This document shows positions 25,949 through 33,583 of a stretch of 64,000 nucleotides of DNA, one piece after another. The stretch is from Actinophytocola sp049647105 (GTDB taxonomy: Bacteria > Actinomycetota > Actinomycetes > Mycobacteriales > Pseudonocardiaceae). The position numbers and the translations under genes are program-made. Location of the stretch: assembly GCF_049647105.1 (NCBI RefSeq), contig NZ_JBARWZ010000294.1, forward strand, positions 24,450 through 88,449, given 5' to 3'. Below the pieces are notes generated by a model, which worked only from the letters and a program-made list of their open reading frames with translations, was not told where the DNA came from and searched no databases. Each line of letters starts with the position of its first letter. The stretch's first letter is position 1.

Positions 25949-27018
25949 CGCCCATGCAGCTCCCGATCATGCCGCCGGTCAAGCCGATGCTGGCCAAACC
26001 GGTCAAGAAGATCCCGACGGGCGAGATGAGCTACGAGCCCAAGTGGGACGGCTTCAGGTCCATCATCTTCCGCGACGGTGATGACGTGGAGATCGGCAGC
26101 CGCAACGAGCGCCCGATGACCAGGTACTTTCCCGAACTGGTCGAGGCGGTGAAGGCCAACCTCCCCACCCGCTGCGTGATCGACGGAGAGATCATCGTGG
26201 TGGGTCCGACGGGCGACCGCCTTGAGTTCGAGGTGCTGGCCCAGCGCATCCACCCGGCGGCAAGCCGCGTGAAGATGCTGTCGGAGACGACCCCGGCCAA
26301 GTTCATCGCCTTCGACCTGCTGGCACTGGGCGACACGGACTACACGGAGCGTCCCTTCGGCGAACGTCGAGCGGCCCTGGCGGAGGCACTGGCGCCGGCG
26401 CGGGCCCCGATCCACCTGACGAGGACGACCACGGACCCGGCGGTGGCGCAGGAGTGGTTCGAACAGTTCGAGGGCGCGGGCCTGGACGGCGTGATAGCCA
26501 AGCCCCTTGACGGCCCGTACGAACCGGACAAGCGCGTGATGTTCAAGATCAAACACGAACGCACGGCTGACTGTGTGGTCGCCGGCTACCGCGTCCACAA
26601 GACCGCCCCGAACCGCATCGGCTCGCTGCTGCTGGGTCTCTACAACGACGACGGTGTACTGGCGAGCGTTGGCGTGATCGGCGCGTTCCCGCTGGCGCGG
26701 AGGGAAGAGCTGTTCGAACAGATGCAGGAACTGGTCACGGACTTCGACAACCACCCGTGGGCGTGGGCGAAGCAGGAGGAGGGCACCCGCACCCCGCGCA
26801 ACGCGGAGGGCAGCCGCTGGCAGGCGGGCAAGGACCTGTCGTTCGTGCCGCTCCGGCCGGAACGCGTGGTGGAGGTGCGGTACGACCACATGGAAGGCGT
26901 CCGCTTCCGCCACACCGCGCAGTTCTCCCGCTGGCGCCCGGACCGGGACCCGAAAACCTGCACGTACGAACAGCTGGAAGAACCGGTCAGGTTCGACCTG
27001 GCAGACGTACTCGCCTGA
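25945..27018 (+). CDS. ligC: ATP-dependent DNA ligase (LigC type)
   Basis: 357 residues, cytoplasmic. The adenylation motif EPKWDGFRS contains the nucleophilic Lys33; further nucleotidyltransferase motifs are DGEIIVVG, FIAFDLLALG, EGAGLDGVIAKPL and CVVAGYRVHK. An OB-fold follows. Length and arrangement match the stand-alone actinobacterial LigC group, which seals nicks in stationary-phase or base-excision repair. The start could be ATG 25945 or ATG 25954; only the first overlaps the preceding stop. The LigD-like polymerase gene lies 3.3 kb downstream on the other strand; no Ku gene is in the window. Confidence 0.92.
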   Translation: MTPMQLPIMPPVKPMLAKPVKKIPTGEMSYEPKWDGFRSIIFRDGDDVEIGSRNERPMTRYFPELVEAVKANLPTRCVIDGEIIVVGPTGDRLEFEVLAQRIHPAASRVKMLSETTPAKFIAFDLLALGDTDYTERPFGERRAALAEALAPARAPIHLTRTTTDPAVAQEWFEQFEGAGLDGVIAKPLDGPYEPDKRVMFKIKHERTADCVVAGYRVHKTAPNRIGSLLLGLYNDDGVLASVGVIGAFPLARREELFEQMQELVTDFDNHPWAWAKQEEGTRTPRNAEGSRWQAGKDLSFVPLRPERVVEVRYDHMEGVRFRHTAQFSRWRPDRDPKTCTYEQLEEPVRFDLADVLA

Positions 27019-27106
27019 CCAACCACACACCAGCCACCGTTCACCCGGTTCTCACCTCCCCCGTGCAACCCTGCAACGGACCACGCAATGGGGAGGACAA
27101 GACAAG

Positions 27107-28648
27107 GTGACGGCCTGGCGAGTAGGCGTGGCCATGCTGGTCGCCGCGGCGACGCTGACCGCCTGCACGGCGGGCCCTTCGATCCGCCCGGAGATCGTCA
27201 CCAACAGTGGCTCGGACGCGTCCACGACCCCGTCGGTCCCGCCCAGTGAGGTCCCGCCGCTCGAGGAACCCGACAACGACGTCGAGTGGCGCACCTGCTC
27301 CGGCGAGATCCGTGACGCTCTGTCAGCACAGCAACTCCCCGGCTGGCTGAAAATCAACTGCGGTCAGGTGAAGGGCGTTCTCGACTCCCCCTACGCCCCG
27401 GGCCGCGACACGACTCACATCCAGCTGCTCAAGGCGGGTGAGGGCCCCATCCCGATCGCGGTCGTCAACGACGTCGACGGCATCCCCGGCACGATCTACG
27501 CCGCCCGGCTCGCCACCGCGCTCCCGCAGGCGTTCTTCGAGAAGTTCCAGCTCATCGGCATGGACCGGCGCGGGACCGGTAACTCCGCCGCCGCGAACTG
27601 CCTGCCCCAGCGGGTCCGTCGCGACCTGATCGAGCCGGACCCGGCCGCGCTGGACGTCGGCGCCTGGTTCGAGGCCGCGCAGACCGCGGGTCAGCAGTGC
27701 TCGATCACGCTGGAACGCCAGCTCCCCGCCATCGACACCTGGCGCACCGCCGCCGACCTGGACTCGCTGCGTACCATGCTCGGCGTCTCCCGGCTGAACG
27801 CGATCGGCCACGGCGAGGGCTCACGCGTGGTGAGCATGTTCGCCGACCGGTTCCCCGATCGGGTGGGCAGGCTCGTCCTCGACGGCCTCCCCGATCCGAC
27901 CGCGGACGCACAGCTGGCCCTCGAGGGCGTTGCGAAGGGCGGCGAAGCGGCATGGGACGGGTTCGTCACCGACTGCGCGCAGCGCCAGTGCGAGCTGGGC
28001 GGCGACCCCGAGCGCACGTTCCTGGAACTGATGGGCAAGCTGCGCACGAGTCCCCTCCCGGGTAACGGTGGTCTGGACATCACCGCGGGCGCGGCAATGC
28101 ACGCGGTCATGATCGGCCTGTCCGACCGCGGGAACTGGCCCGCGTTGGCCACCGCGCTGGCGGCGGCCAACGGCGGCGACGGCACCGGCCTGCTCACCAT
28201 CCTGACCCCGACCGTGCTGGGCAGCGAGGTCCAGGCGGCGTCCCTCGACGGTGCGCTGGTCACCCAGTGCAACGACATGAAGACCCGCCTGTCACCTGAA
28301 CAAGTGAAGACCGCGGGGACGGACTGGCAGAAGCGGTTTCCCCTGTTCGGCCCGGTCGCCGCGCAGCGCCTCGCGTTCTGCGGCCCGTGGACCGTGCCCG
28401 ACCACCCGGTGCCGACGCCGACCGGCCGGGGCGCGCCACCGATCCTGGTGATCGGCACCGCGAGCGATGCCGTCACCCCGCTGGACGGCACCCAGCGCGC
28501 CGCCCAGCAGCTCGACTCCGGCGTTTTCGTCTCCTGGCAAGGCGCGGGTCACGGCGCGCTGGGCTTCTCCCCGTGCGCCACGACCGCGGCGATCGGTTTC
28601 CTCACCGACGGCGCGATTCCTCGAAACGGAACCGTCTGTCCACCGTGA
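27107..28648 (+). CDS. Exported alpha/beta-hydrolase-fold lipoprotein with altered nucleophile elbow
   Basis: 513 residues. GTG start preceded by GGGGAGGA. Signal with lipobox LTAC, Cys20 the lipid anchor. The fold resembles the tripeptidyl-aminopeptidase (TAP) group: IGMDRRGTGNSAA, RVGRLVLDGLPDP, and a TAP-like C-terminal domain FCGPWTVPDHP. The acid (ASDAVTPLDG) and histidine (GAGHGALGF) positions are present. At the elbow, where GxSxG is expected, the sequence is GHGEG: Gly236 takes the place of the nucleophilic serine. It may be inactive as a hydrolase or use other chemistry. No operon partners; the next gene starts 20 bases on. Confidence 0.85.
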   Translation: MTAWRVGVAMLVAAATLTACTAGPSIRPEIVTNSGSDASTTPSVPPSEVPPLEEPDNDVEWRTCSGEIRDALSAQQLPGWLKINCGQVKGVLDSPYAPGRDTTHIQLLKAGEGPIPIAVVNDVDGIPGTIYAARLATALPQAFFEKFQLIGMDRRGTGNSAAANCLPQRVRRDLIEPDPAALDVGAWFEAAQTAGQQCSITLERQLPAIDTWRTAADLDSLRTMLGVSRLNAIGHGEGSRVVSMFADRFPDRVGRLVLDGLPDPTADAQLALEGVAKGGEAAWDGFVTDCAQRQCELGGDPERTFLELMGKLRTSPLPGNGGLDITAGAAMHAVMIGLSDRGNWPALATALAAANGGDGTGLLTILTPTVLGSEVQAASLDGALVTQCNDMKTRLSPEQVKTAGTDWQKRFPLFGPVAAQRLAFCGPWTVPDHPVPTPTGRGAPPILVIGTASDAVTPLDGTQRAAQQLDSGVFVSWQGAGHGALGFSPCATTAAIGFLTDGAIPRNGTVCPP

Positions 28649-28668
28649 TCACCCGTTAGAGTGTCCCC

Positions 28669-29490
28669 ATGCGACGCGTCGGGGTGCTGCTGCTGGTCAT
28701 GCTGTCCTTCCTGCTCGCGACACCGGCAGCGGCGTCCCAGGCCTCCCGGCCGGTCGCGCTCCGGGTGCTGAGCTTCAACATCCACACCGGCATCGGCACG
28801 GACGGCGCGCTCGACCTGGCCCGCACGGCCGCCGCGATCCGGGGGACGGGCGCGGACATCGTCGCGCTGCAGGAGGTCGACGTGCACTGGGACGTGCGCA
28901 GCGACTTCCGCGATCAGGCGCGTGAGCTGGCGGGCATGCTGGCGATGCGGGTGTTCTTCGCCCCGATCTACGACCTGGACCCGCTGACCCCCGGCGCGCC
29001 CCGCCGCCAGTACGGCGTGGCCATACTGAGCCGCTTCCCCGTGCTGCACACCGAGAACCACGAGATCACCCGACTGTCCACGCAGGACCCCAACCCCGTG
29101 CCCGCACCCGCGCCGGGCTTCGCGGAAGCGGTCGTGCTGGTCCGCGGCATCCCGGTCCACGTCTACTCGACACACCTGGACTACCGCGCCGACCCGGCCG
29201 TACGCGAGATGCAGGTGGCGGACACGCTGCGGATCATGTCCCGCGACCGCGGCCCTCGGTTGCTGCTCGGCGACTTCAACGCATCGCACGAGGCACCCGA
29301 ACTCGCTCCACTGTGGACAGTTCTGACCGACGCGGCGCCGGACGACTACACGTACCCAGCGGAGGCGCCTACGAAGCTGATCGACTTCGTGACCGTGTCG
29401 GAGAAGGTGGCGGTGCGATCCGCGACCGTCCCGGAAACCCTCGCCTCCGACCACCGCCCGGTACTGGCGGAACTGTCCTTGCGGCGTTAG
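28669..29490 (+). CDS. Exported endonuclease/exonuclease/phosphatase-family protein
   Basis: 273 residues. Signal peptide MRRVGVLLLVMLSFLLATPAAA. EEP fold in full: LSFNIHTGIG, the metal ligand Glu in DIVALQEVD, YGVAILSRFPV, STHLDYRADP, LLLGDFNASH and the terminal SDHRPVLAEL. Members cleave phosphodiesters (DNA, sphingomyelin, phosphoinositides) with Mg2+; the secreted substrate cannot be predicted. It follows the hydrolase-fold lipoprotein gene closely and its 3' end overlaps the next, opposite-strand gene by four bases. Confidence 0.88.
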   Translation: MRRVGVLLLVMLSFLLATPAAASQASRPVALRVLSFNIHTGIGTDGALDLARTAAAIRGTGADIVALQEVDVHWDVRSDFRDQARELAGMLAMRVFFAPIYDLDPLTPGAPRRQYGVAILSRFPVLHTENHEITRLSTQDPNPVPAPAPGFAEAVVLVRGIPVHVYSTHLDYRADPAVREMQVADTLRIMSRDRGPRLLLGDFNASHEAPELAPLWTVLTDAAPDDYTYPAEAPTKLIDFVTVSEKVAVRSATVPETLASDHRPVLAELSLRR

Positions 29491-29696
29491 TCGCCGTCTT
29501 CAATTTCTTCGCGTACCCGGTATTCGCAGCCGTACTCGACCGCATAGCAGAGATCGTAATGGTGCACAATCTTCGGACCCTCGTGCAGGTGCACGTGGGT
29601 GACGGTATCCCGTGGTTGTTCTGGCAGCTCGGGGAGCGTGTCGACTCGCCCGTCGAGCGGCCCACCCACGTAGCGCACGACGTACGACTTCGTCAC
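29487..29696 (-). CDS. Small hypothetical protein, 69 aa
   Basis: Begins MTKSYVVRYVGGPLDGRVD, an opening found in many short actinobacterial and phage proteins of unknown function. Two His-rich strands follow (THVHLHEGPKIVHHYDLCY). GC is lower than in neighbouring genes, which may indicate transfer. Its 3' end overlaps the preceding gene. No functional claim. Confidence 0.6.
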   Translation of the reverse strand: MTKSYVVRYVGGPLDGRVDTLPELPEQPRDTVTHVHLHEGPKIVHHYDLCYAVEYGCEYRVREEIEDGD

Positions 29697-29887
29697 GATG
29701 ACCTCCCTCCGGCTTCCGTCACCTCGATGTTTCCTTGCGATCGGGCCGAAAGCAACCAGGAGCTGTGCGCGCTGGGAGAACTCATGGGTTCAAGCACATG
29801 TTCACCGCATTGGATGTCGCGGTGTCGTAACGGTTTCGACAAAGATGGCGACGCCAAAGCAGCAGCACCAGGTGAGGAGCCACCGTC

Positions 29888-30334
29888 ATGACGACGCCGG
29901 ACCGCCGCTGGCCGGTGTGGCCGTGGCTGGTGCTCACCGTCGCGGGCATCGCCGTGACCGTTGTTGCCGCGATCGTCGGCACCGCGGCCAGCACAAACGA
30001 GGCCGAGGACACCCCACCCGGCACGGTCACCGTCACCGCGTCCCAGGACCGGAAGGTCCCGGAACGGGTCACCGTCACCGTCGCGCCTCCCCCGGAGGTC
30101 CCGGCGACGGCGCTGCTGGACGGCCTCCACACCGTGGGCAGGGATGTGCAGCCGGGCATCTACCAGACCACCGGCCCGAGCGGCACGAACGAGGGCGGCT
30201 GCTACTGGACGAGGTCCGACAGTGGGGGCGGCATCATCGAGAACGGCGTGATCATCGGCCCGGGCACCCTCACGGTCAACCTCAACGAGCTGGTGGAAAC
30301 CGCGGGCTGCCAGCCATGGCAGAAGGTCGGCTAG
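29888..30334 (+). CDS. Membrane-anchored exported protein, unknown function
   Basis: 148 residues. One N-terminal membrane segment (residues 10-32), then a Thr/Val/Pro-rich spacer (PGTVTVTASQDRKVPERVTV) and a C-terminal globular part with HTVGRDVQPGIYQTTGPSG, the short VGxDxxPGxY module of many actinobacterial cell-surface proteins. Two Cys in that part (GGCYW and AGCQPW) could form a disulfide. A GAGGAG site lies eight bases upstream of the start. Monocistronic. Confidence 0.75.
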   Translation: MTTPDRRWPVWPWLVLTVAGIAVTVVAAIVGTAASTNEAEDTPPGTVTVTASQDRKVPERVTVTVAPPPEVPATALLDGLHTVGRDVQPGIYQTTGPSGTNEGGCYWTRSDSGGGIIENGVIIGPGTLTVNLNELVETAGCQPWQKVG

Positions 30335-30348
30335 AGACCTGCCCGGGG

Positions 30349-31386
30349 CTACTTTCTTGCGCGGCTGGGCTGCACCCGCTTGGGCTCGCCCGCCATCTTC
30401 GGGTACTCCGGCGGGTACGGCAGGTCGCCATCGCCATCGGCCTCGTCGCGGGCCACCAGCTCCATCAGCGGCTCCAGTGAGAACGCCTTGGCCGCCACCC
30501 CGGCGTGCAGGTCGCCCACCCGCGCGAACCGATCCGGCATCGTGAGCACCGTGAAGTCCTCGGGCATGACGTCGGGCAGTTCCTCCCACGTCACCGGCGC
30601 CGACACCTGCGCCTTCGGCGTCGGCCGGACCGAGTAGGCGCACGCGATGGTCCGGTCCCTCGCCATCTGGTTGAAGTCGATGAAGATCCGCTCGCCGCGC
30701 TCCTCCTTCCACCAGCTCATCGTCACGTCGTCGGGCATGCGACGCGCCAGCTCCCGGCCAAGGGCGATCACCGCGCGCCGCGCCTCGACGAAGGTCCACC
30801 TCGGCTCGATCGGCACGTACACGTGCAGCCCTCGGCCGCCGGACGTCTTCGGGAACCCCTCCATCCCGAGCGACGCCAGCAGTTCGCGCAGCACCCCCGC
30901 GACCCGCGCGGCGTCGCGGAAGTCCGTGCCCGGCTGCGGGTCGAGGTCGATCCGCAGCTGGTCGGGGTGGTCGACCTCGGGCTGCCGCACCGGCCACGGG
31001 TGGAACGTCAGCGTGCCGAGGTTGACCGCCCACACGACCACCGCGAGCGTCGTCGGGCACACCTCGTCGGCGGGCCTGCCGCTGGGGAACGTGATCCGCG
31101 CCGTCTCCACGAACGGCGGCGCGCCCTTGGGCACCCGCTTCTGGTAGAACGCGTCGCCCCGGTTGTCGGCGCGGGTGGACAGCTTCGCGCCATCGAACAC
31201 CCCGCCCGGCCAGCGCTCCAGCGTGGTGGGCCGGTCACGCAGCGCGCCGAGGATACCGTCGCCCACCGACAGGAAGTACCTCACCACGTCGGACTTCGTG
31301 ATCCCCAGCTCGGCGAAGTAGGGCTTGTCCGGACTCGACACGCGCACGGCGTGCCCGTCCACCTCGAACTCCATCGCCTCGGCCAT
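30349..31386 (-). CDS. LigD-type DNA polymerase/primase domain protein (NHEJ Pol)
   Basis: 345 residues, a stand-alone LigD polymerase domain of the archaeo-eukaryotic primase family. Motifs: SSPDKPYFAELGITKSDVV, LRIDLDPQPG with the metal-binding Asp147 and Asp149, PKTSGGRGLHVYVPI, and IFIDFNQMARDRTIACAYSVR. It extends or fills DNA ends, with a preference for ribonucleotides in characterised homologues, for repair by end joining. No ligase or nuclease domain is attached. It diverges from hisS across 50 bases. Confidence 0.9.
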   Translation of the reverse strand: MAEAMEFEVDGHAVRVSSPDKPYFAELGITKSDVVRYFLSVGDGILGALRDRPTTLERWPGGVFDGAKLSTRADNRGDAFYQKRVPKGAPPFVETARITFPSGRPADEVCPTTLAVVVWAVNLGTLTFHPWPVRQPEVDHPDQLRIDLDPQPGTDFRDAARVAGVLRELLASLGMEGFPKTSGGRGLHVYVPIEPRWTFVEARRAVIALGRELARRMPDDVTMSWWKEERGERIFIDFNQMARDRTIACAYSVRPTPKAQVSAPVTWEELPDVMPEDFTVLTMPDRFARVGDLHAGVAAKAFSLEPLMELVARDEADGDGDLPYPPEYPKMAGEPKRVQPSRARK

Positions 31387-31436
31387 CGCGCCAGCCTACG
31401 TCGTGCGAAAAGCCCTTCGCCTGGTCAAGTAGCGTA

Positions 31437-32708
31437 ATGACGGTGAAGATGGACCTGACCCCCGCGAGGGGAACCCGCGATCTGCTGCCCTCGACCGTCG
31501 CCGTGCGTGACCATGTCCTGGCGCGGATCACGGAGGTCTACAGCCGCTACGGCTACCAGCGCATCGAGACCCCGGCCCTGGAGAACATCGAGCGTCTCCA
31601 GGGCGGCCAGGGCGGCGAGAACCAGAAGCTGATCTACCAGGTGCTGCGCCGAGGCCTCGACCAGTCGGTCGCCGCCGGGACACCGCTGTCCGACCTCGTC
31701 GACCTCGGCCTGCGCTTCGACCTGACCGTGCCGCTGACCCGGTTCTACGGCGCCAACCGCGCGACGCTCCCGCAGCCGTTCCGCTCGTTCCAGTTCGGGC
31801 CGGTGTGGCGGGCGGAGCGGCCCGCGAAGGGCCGCTACCGGCAGTTCTACCAGTGCGACATCGACGTGCTCGGCGAGCCGAGCGTGCTGGCCGAGGTGGA
31901 GCTGATCGAGGCGACGTCGGCGGCGCTGGCCGCGGCGGGGCTGGCCGGTACGACCGTGCGGGTCTCCGACCGGCGGTTCCTGTCCGCGCTGGCCGAACAG
32001 TCCGGGGTACCCGCCGAGGGCTGGGACCGCCTGTTCATCACGCTGGACAAGCTCGACAAGATCGGCTGGAGCGGTGTCCGCACCGAACTGGCCGACCGCC
32101 TCGGCATCGACGAGGCGACCGTCGACCGGCTCCAGGAGACCATCACGGGCCTGCAGGGCCTGAACGCGGCCAAGCTGACCGACCGGCTGACCTCGGTGCT
32201 GCCCGGCCTCGGCGACGACGTGCTGACCGACCTGACCACCACGGTCGACGGACTGGCCGCGCTACCCGACCTGACCTGGGAGTTCGATCCGACGCTGGTT
32301 CGCGGCATGGGGTACTACACCGGCCAGATCTTCGAGGTCACGCACCCCGCGTCGGGCGGCTCGGTGGCAGGCGGCGGCCGCTACGACCGGCTCGTCGGCC
32401 GGTTCCTCGGCACGGACGTGCCCGCGTGCGGCTTCTCCATCGGCTTCGAACGGATCGTGGACCTGCTGGCCACCGCGCCTGCGCGCGAGGCGGTCGCGGT
32501 GCTGTACGAGGCGGACACCCCGATCCCCGCTGTGCTGGCGATCGCCCGTGAGCTGCGGGAAGGCGGCCGCGCGGTGTCGCCGGTGCGCCGGTCCGGCAAG
32601 TTCGGCGCCCAGCTCACCCGCTTGGAAGAGTGGGGATTCACCTCGTTCGTGCACGTCAAACCGGACGCGACGGGCGAGGAACGCGACCTCGGCGACAAGG
32701 CGAGGTAG
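31437..32708 (+). CDS. hisS: Histidine--tRNA ligase
   Basis: 423 residues, class II synthetase that charges tRNA-His. Motif 1 region ARGTRDLLPSTVAVRDHV; motif 2 FRSFQFGPVWRAERPAKGRYRQFYQCDID; the His-A/His-B signature LVRGMGYYTGQIFEV; motif 3 ACGFSIGFERI. The C-terminal anticodon-binding domain has VSPVRRSGKFGAQL. It is somewhat divergent from the usual GGRYD region but complete (SVAGGGRYDRL). Actinobacteria of this kind often have a second hisS elsewhere; which one is essential cannot be told from the window. Confidence 0.94.
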   Translation: MTVKMDLTPARGTRDLLPSTVAVRDHVLARITEVYSRYGYQRIETPALENIERLQGGQGGENQKLIYQVLRRGLDQSVAAGTPLSDLVDLGLRFDLTVPLTRFYGANRATLPQPFRSFQFGPVWRAERPAKGRYRQFYQCDIDVLGEPSVLAEVELIEATSAALAAAGLAGTTVRVSDRRFLSALAEQSGVPAEGWDRLFITLDKLDKIGWSGVRTELADRLGIDEATVDRLQETITGLQGLNAAKLTDRLTSVLPGLGDDVLTDLTTTVDGLAALPDLTWEFDPTLVRGMGYYTGQIFEVTHPASGGSVAGGGRYDRLVGRFLGTDVPACGFSIGFERIVDLLATAPAREAVAVLYEADTPIPAVLAIARELREGGRAVSPVRRSGKFGAQLTRLEEWGFTSFVHVKPDATGEERDLGDKAR

Positions 32709-32726
32709 AGAGGTTACGGTGGAAAC

Positions 32727-33038
32727 ATGGCGGCCACCGCTTACCCCGAGGAACCGGAGAACGGGTCGCGCCGGATCGACGACGAGCTGATCGGACTCGA
32801 CCCGGAGGACCCGGAGACGAAGGCGTTCGCCCAGCATCTGGAACGCCAGCAGCAGGTGCGGTCCGGCTACACCGTCGAGGGCTACCTGTCCGACGTCGGT
32901 GACTTCGCCGACTCGGCCAACCGGCTTGGCGGCCACTACAAGCTCATGGCCGCCATCCTCGTGCTGCTCATCCTGCTCGGCGTGACCATCACCGCATGGG
33001 ACGCCCTGGTGTTCGTGTTCAACACGTTCACCCACTGA
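32727..33038 (+). CDS. Small single-helix membrane protein, unknown function
   Basis: 103 residues: an acidic cytoplasmic N-terminus (DDELIGLDPEDPETKAFAQH), an amphipathic stretch, and one membrane helix near the C-terminus (residues about 71-93, LMAAILVLLILLGVTITAW). It follows hisS after 18 bases and is probably in the same transcript. Not recognised. Confidence 0.65.
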   Translation: MAATAYPEEPENGSRRIDDELIGLDPEDPETKAFAQHLERQQQVRSGYTVEGYLSDVGDFADSANRLGGHYKLMAAILVLLILLGVTITAWDALVFVFNTFTH

Positions 33039-33055
33039 CGCGTATTTTGGACGAC

Positions 33056-33475
33056 ATGGAGACCGAGCAGCAGCCGCCTGTGGTGAAGTCCGAGCAGGAG
33101 TGGCGTCAGCAGCTGACGCCGGAGGAGTACGCGGTGCTGCGCGAGGCGGGCACCGAACGACCGTGGGTCGGCGAGTACACCGACACGAAGACGACCGGCG
33201 TGTACGAATGCCGTGCCTGCGGAGCGGAGCTGTTCCGCAGCGACACGAAGTTCGAGTCGCACTGTGGGTGGCCCTCGTTCTTCGGGCCGCTGGCGGGTGA
33301 GGCGATCATCGAGCGCGAGGACCGGTCGCTCGGCATGACCCGCGTCGAGGTTCTGTGCGCGAACTGCCACTCCCACCTCGGCCACCTCTTCGAGGGCGAG
33401 GGCTACGACACCCCCACCGACCAGCGCTACTGCATCAACTCGATCTCGCTGCGCCTGGTCCCCGCCGAGGAGTGA
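33056..33475 (+). CDS. msrB: Peptide-methionine (R)-S-oxide reductase
   Basis: 139 residues from ATG 33056. It reduces the R-epimer of methionine sulfoxide in proteins. Structural zinc site with two CxxC pairs (YECRACGAEL and VLCANCHSH), substrate region HCGWPSFFGPL, and the catalytic Cys in the C-terminal motif RYCINSISLRL. Cytoplasmic. It starts 17 bases after the small membrane-protein gene, and a weak hairpin follows. Confidence 0.95.
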   Translation: METEQQPPVVKSEQEWRQQLTPEEYAVLREAGTERPWVGEYTDTKTTGVYECRACGAELFRSDTKFESHCGWPSFFGPLAGEAIIEREDRSLGMTRVEVLCANCHSHLGHLFEGEGYDTPTDQRYCINSISLRLVPAEE

Positions 33476-33486
33476 TCCCTCCCGGT

Positions 33487-33524
33487 TGTGGTCCTCCACA
33501 CCCTCACCACTGAGGATCACCACA
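33487..33524 (+). terminator. Weak hairpin after msrB
   Basis: TGTGGT-CCTC pairs with GAGG-atC-ACCACA across a 15-base loop with a 3-base bulge, in the gap before the M28 peptidase gene. Confidence 0.4.
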
Positions 33525-33583
33525 GCAAATCCTTGCGGCCAACATCATTACGCGCACCACCGGCGCCGCATAATGTCGCCTCC

